DNA of 7,128 nucleotides from Candidatus Falkowiibacteriota bacterium (GTDB lineage: Bacteria > Patescibacteriota > Patescibacteriia > CAIXNZ01): positions 1-7,128 of the forward strand of contig CAIXNZ010000002.1 of assembly GCA_903920975.1 (NCBI GenBank), in the 5' to 3' direction. Below are positions 5,685 to 7,128 of the stretch, in pieces. How positions within the stretch are numbered: position 1 is the stretch's first letter; the number at the start of each line of letters is the position of its first letter. The position numbers and the translations under genes were made by a program. The notes below the pieces were generated by a model, which was given only the letters and a program-made list of their open reading frames with translations, was not told where the DNA came from and searched no databases.

Positions 5685-5698
5685 TTTATATATATAAT
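5669..5698 (+). promoter_or_regulatory. possible weak internal promoter before rplF
   Basis: A perfect -10 string TATAAT occurs at 5693-5698, and TTGTGA (4 of 6 matches to TTGACA) at 5669-5674, with an 18-nt spacer. Transcription would begin shortly before the rplF ATG. The -35 half lies in the last codons of rpsH. In sequence this AT-rich, TATAAT arises often by chance, so this is only a candidate. Confidence 0.15.
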
Positions 5699-5714
5699 TT
5701 GATAAATATTTTTT

Positions 5715-6263
5715 ATGTCACGAATCGGTAAAAAACCTATAGAAATTCCAAGCGGTGTCGAGGTCAAGCTTACTGCTGATCTGGTCAGCGTTAAGGGACC
5801 AAAGGGAGAATTGAGCCAAAAAATTCATCCTGATGTTAAGGTTGAAAACAAAGACAATCATATTTTAGTTAACATCATTAATGTTAATGATGTGGACCAA
5901 AGAGCGCTCTGGGGACTTTTTGCCAGATTAATTGAGAATATGATAATTGGCGTGACCAAAGGCTATGAAAAAAAGATGGAAGTCGTGGGTGTTGGATTTA
6001 GAGTTGCTTTAGCGGGCAATAAACTTGTTTTGAATCTAGGTTTTTCTCATCAAGTTGAATTTCTTTTGCCCACAGGCATTAAAGCAGAGGTTGAAAAAAA
6101 TATAATCACTATAAGCGGTATAGATAAACAATTAGTTGGTGAAACAGCCGCCAGATTACGCCGCCTTAAAAAACCAGACGTATACAAAGGCAAGGGTATC
6201 AAATATCTCGAAGAAATTATTAAGAAAAAGCCGGGTAAGGCTGCGGCTAAAGCAGCTGCTTAA
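5715..6263 (+). CDS. rplF: 50S ribosomal protein uL6 (L6)
   Basis: uL6 binds 23S rRNA near the sarcin-ricin loop and the base of the bL12 stalk, where translational GTPases act. Two repeated alpha/beta domains are visible. The first opens with MSRIGKKPIEIPSGVEV (1-17) and VSVKGPKGELSQ (24-35). The linker has RALWGLFARLIENMIIGVTKGY (63-84), where family members usually have a LxGTxRxLxxNMVxGVTxGF pattern. The second domain contains VGVGFRVALAGNKLVLNLGFSH (91-112), and the C-terminal RNA-binding signature is KPDVYKGKGIKYLEEIIKKK (153-172). The last residues (PGKAAAKAAA) are an Ala/Lys tail slightly longer than usual. The total of 182 residues fits the family. It starts 30 nt after rpsH and ends 18 nt before rplR. 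Confidence 0.99.
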   Translation: MSRIGKKPIEIPSGVEVKLTADLVSVKGPKGELSQKIHPDVKVENKDNHILVNIINVNDVDQRALWGLFARLIENMIIGVTKGYEKKMEVVGVGFRVALAGNKLVLNLGFSHQVEFLLPTGIKAEVEKNIITISGIDKQLVGETAARLRRLKKPDVYKGKGIKYLEEIIKKKPGKAAAKAAA

Positions 6264-6269
6264 AGAATT

Positions 6270-6273
6270 AGGA
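6270..6273 (+). promoter_or_regulatory. AGGA, the only Shine-Dalgarno-like site in the window
   Basis: AGGA is separated by 8 nt (AATAATAT) from the rplR ATG, an acceptable distance for pairing with the 16S 3' end. It is the only one of 15 visible starts with a purine string of this kind at correct spacing. A 4-base match can arise by chance, so its use is uncertain. Confidence 0.35.
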
Positions 6274-6281
6274 AATAATAT

Positions 6282-6638
6282 ATGCAAGTAAAAATTAAAA
6301 GAGCAAAAAAAGAAACTAGGCGTAAAAGAGTCAGGGCAAAAATTATTGGTACTGCTAAAAAACCAAGACTTAATATTTTTCGCAGCTTAACTCATACTTA
6401 TGCGCAAGTTATCAATGATTTGGCTGGCAAAACTTTGTTTTCTGCCAATGATTCAGAATTAAAAGAAAATAAAAAAGCAACTAAAATAGATAAAGCCAAG
6501 GAGGTCGGTAAATTAATTGCGGCCAAAGCTTTAGCCGCGGGTATTAAGAAAGTTGTTTTTGATCGCGCTGGTTACAAATATCATGGTCGTGTCAAGGCAG
6601 TGGCTGATGGCGCACGCGAGGCCGGTTTAGAATTTTAA
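6282..6638 (+). CDS. rplR: 50S ribosomal protein uL18 (L18)
   Basis: uL18 binds 5S rRNA and, with uL5, attaches it to the 50S central protuberance. The basic N-terminus (MQVKIKRAKKETRRKRVRAK) matches the disordered Arg/Lys-rich RNA-binding tail of the family. The core follows as KPRLNIFRSLTHTYAQVIND (27-46), then GKTLFSAND, the helix KAKEVGKLIAAKALAAGIKK (71-90), and the signature VVFDRAGYKYHGRVKAVADG (91-110), ending AREAGLEF. The 118 residues are normal. This is the only start with a Shine-Dalgarno-like AGGA. The gene is 18 nt after rplF and 17 nt before rpsE, in the position expected in the spc operon. Confidence 0.99.
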   Translation: MQVKIKRAKKETRRKRVRAKIIGTAKKPRLNIFRSLTHTYAQVINDLAGKTLFSANDSELKENKKATKIDKAKEVGKLIAAKALAAGIKKVVFDRAGYKYHGRVKAVADGAREAGLEF

Positions 6639-6647
6639 TTTATAAAT

Positions 6648-6655
6648 ATTTAAAT
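6648..6655 (+). promoter_or_regulatory. ATTTAAAT octamer directly before the rpsE start
   Basis: ATTTAAAT again abuts the ATG, as before rplB and rplX. The whole 17-nt spacer between rplR and rpsE consists of A and T, so no Shine-Dalgarno pairing is possible within it. Confidence 0.4.
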
Positions 6656-7128
6656 ATGGCAAAGAAAAATTTTAAAGAATTTAAGAAGGATGATGAATTT
6701 GAACAGCGGACAATAGATTTGGCTAGAGTGACTCGTGTTACCTCAGGCGGTAAAAGAATGCGTTTCCGCGCTTGTATTGGCATTGGCAATAAAATTGGGA
6801 AATTTGGCGTAGGCGTGGCTAAAGGCGCTGATGTTTCTATTGCTATTACCAAGGGTTTTAATCAAGCGAAGAAAAATATTATAAATATCCCCATAGTTAA
6901 TGGTACAATCCCGCATCCAGTCTTGGTAAAATATGGAGCGGCTAAGGTGCTTTTAAAACCAGCCAAAAAAGGCACGGGTATCAAAGTCGGCGGCGCCGTC
7001 AGAATTTTATGCGAACTGGCAGGCATAGAGAATATAACTGGTAAAATTTTAGGTTCAAAAAATAAGATTAATAATGTTAAGGCAGCCATGATTGCCTTGC
7101 AAAGTTTTAAGCAAGTTAAAAAAATTGA
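6656..7128 (+). CDS. rpsE: 30S ribosomal protein uS5 (S5), 3' partial
   Basis: uS5 lies at the back of the 30S subunit near the mRNA entry and influences decoding fidelity and spectinomycin sensitivity. The frame is open to the window end after 157 complete codons plus 2 nt; the family is about 160-175 residues, so only the last few are missing. The N-terminal double-stranded-RNA-binding-like domain runs from ARVTRVTSGGKRMRFRAC (23-40) through GKFGVGVAKGADVSIAITKG (48-67) to AKKN. The C-terminal domain has NGTIPHPV (82-89), KVLLKPAKKGTGIKVGGAVR (97-116) and LGSKNKINNVKAA (132-144). In the spectinomycin loop, Ser30 precedes Gly31-Gly32 where E. coli has Lys26. The ATG gives the usual M-A-K opening. 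Whether rpmD (L30), often absent in CPR, comes next cannot be seen. Confidence 0.98.
   Translation, partial: MAKKNFKEFKKDDEFEQRTIDLARVTRVTSGGKRMRFRACIGIGNKIGKFGVGVAKGADVSIAITKGFNQAKKNIINIPIVNGTIPHPVLVKYGAAKVLLKPAKKGTGIKVGGAVRILCELAGIENITGKILGSKNKINNVKAAMIALQSFKQVKKI

Noticed and set aside
1..7128. Alternative genetic code (UGA as Gly or Trp)
   Set aside because: All 16 frames are uninterrupted under the standard bacterial code, every stop is TAA, and Gly and Trp are encoded by GGN and TGG throughout.
1..7128. Novel accessory system, mobile element, CRISPR array or RNA gene
   Set aside because: The window is filled end to end by ribosomal protein genes in canonical order with spacers of at most 49 nt, and no repeat array, transposase, tRNA-like fold or foreign gene is visible.

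Overview
The window is a single unbroken run of ribosomal protein genes, all on the + strand: the 3' half of the S10 operon joined directly to the first part of the spc operon. The order is rplW (5' end outside the window), rplB, rpsS, rplV, rpsC, rplP, rpmC, rpsQ, rplN, rplX, rplE, rpsN, rpsH, rplF, rplR, rpsE (3' end outside the window). This is the classical bacterial order with no insertion, loss or rearrangement. I found no RNA gene, mobile element, CRISPR array, credible terminator or minus-strand gene, and no stretch over 49 nt lacks a gene. I did not find a new biological system here; the locus is core and highly conserved. The points of interest are in its translation signals and lineage-specific protein tails.

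Organism: a bacterium with an AT-rich genome (roughly 35-40% G+C by eye) and the standard stop code; every visible stop is TAA. The protein style resembles Patescibacteria / Candidate Phyla Radiation (Parcubacteria- or ABY1-like). The supporting features are a Lys-rich N-terminal extension on uL23, a roughly 90-residue charged C-terminal extension on uL22 ending in a compact basic block, a short four-Cys uS14, and small tails on uS19 and uL6. This assignment is an inference from remembered family patterns, not from a search.

Layout: positions 1-3771 are S10-operon genes and 3781-7128 are spc-operon genes. Only 9 nt separate rpsQ from rplN, so nothing marks the operon boundary seen in E. coli. 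Junctions are 2-49 nt and no genes overlap. The two longest spacers flank rpsH (49 nt before, 30 nt after). The products serve both subunits: uS19, uS3, uS17, uS14, uS8 and uS5 in the 30S, and uL23, uL2, uL22, uL16, uL29, uL14, uL24, uL5, uL6 and uL18 in the 50S. uL22, uL23, uL24 and uL29 ring the peptide exit tunnel, uL5 and uL18 carry 5S rRNA, and uL2 and uL16 approach the peptidyl transferase centre.

The most notable signal is at the translation starts. All 15 visible starts are ATG preceded by T at -1. Fourteen of 15 lack any recognisable Shine-Dalgarno sequence and instead have an A/T-only leader. The palindromic octamer ATTTAAAT lies flush against three ATGs and 2 nt from a fourth.
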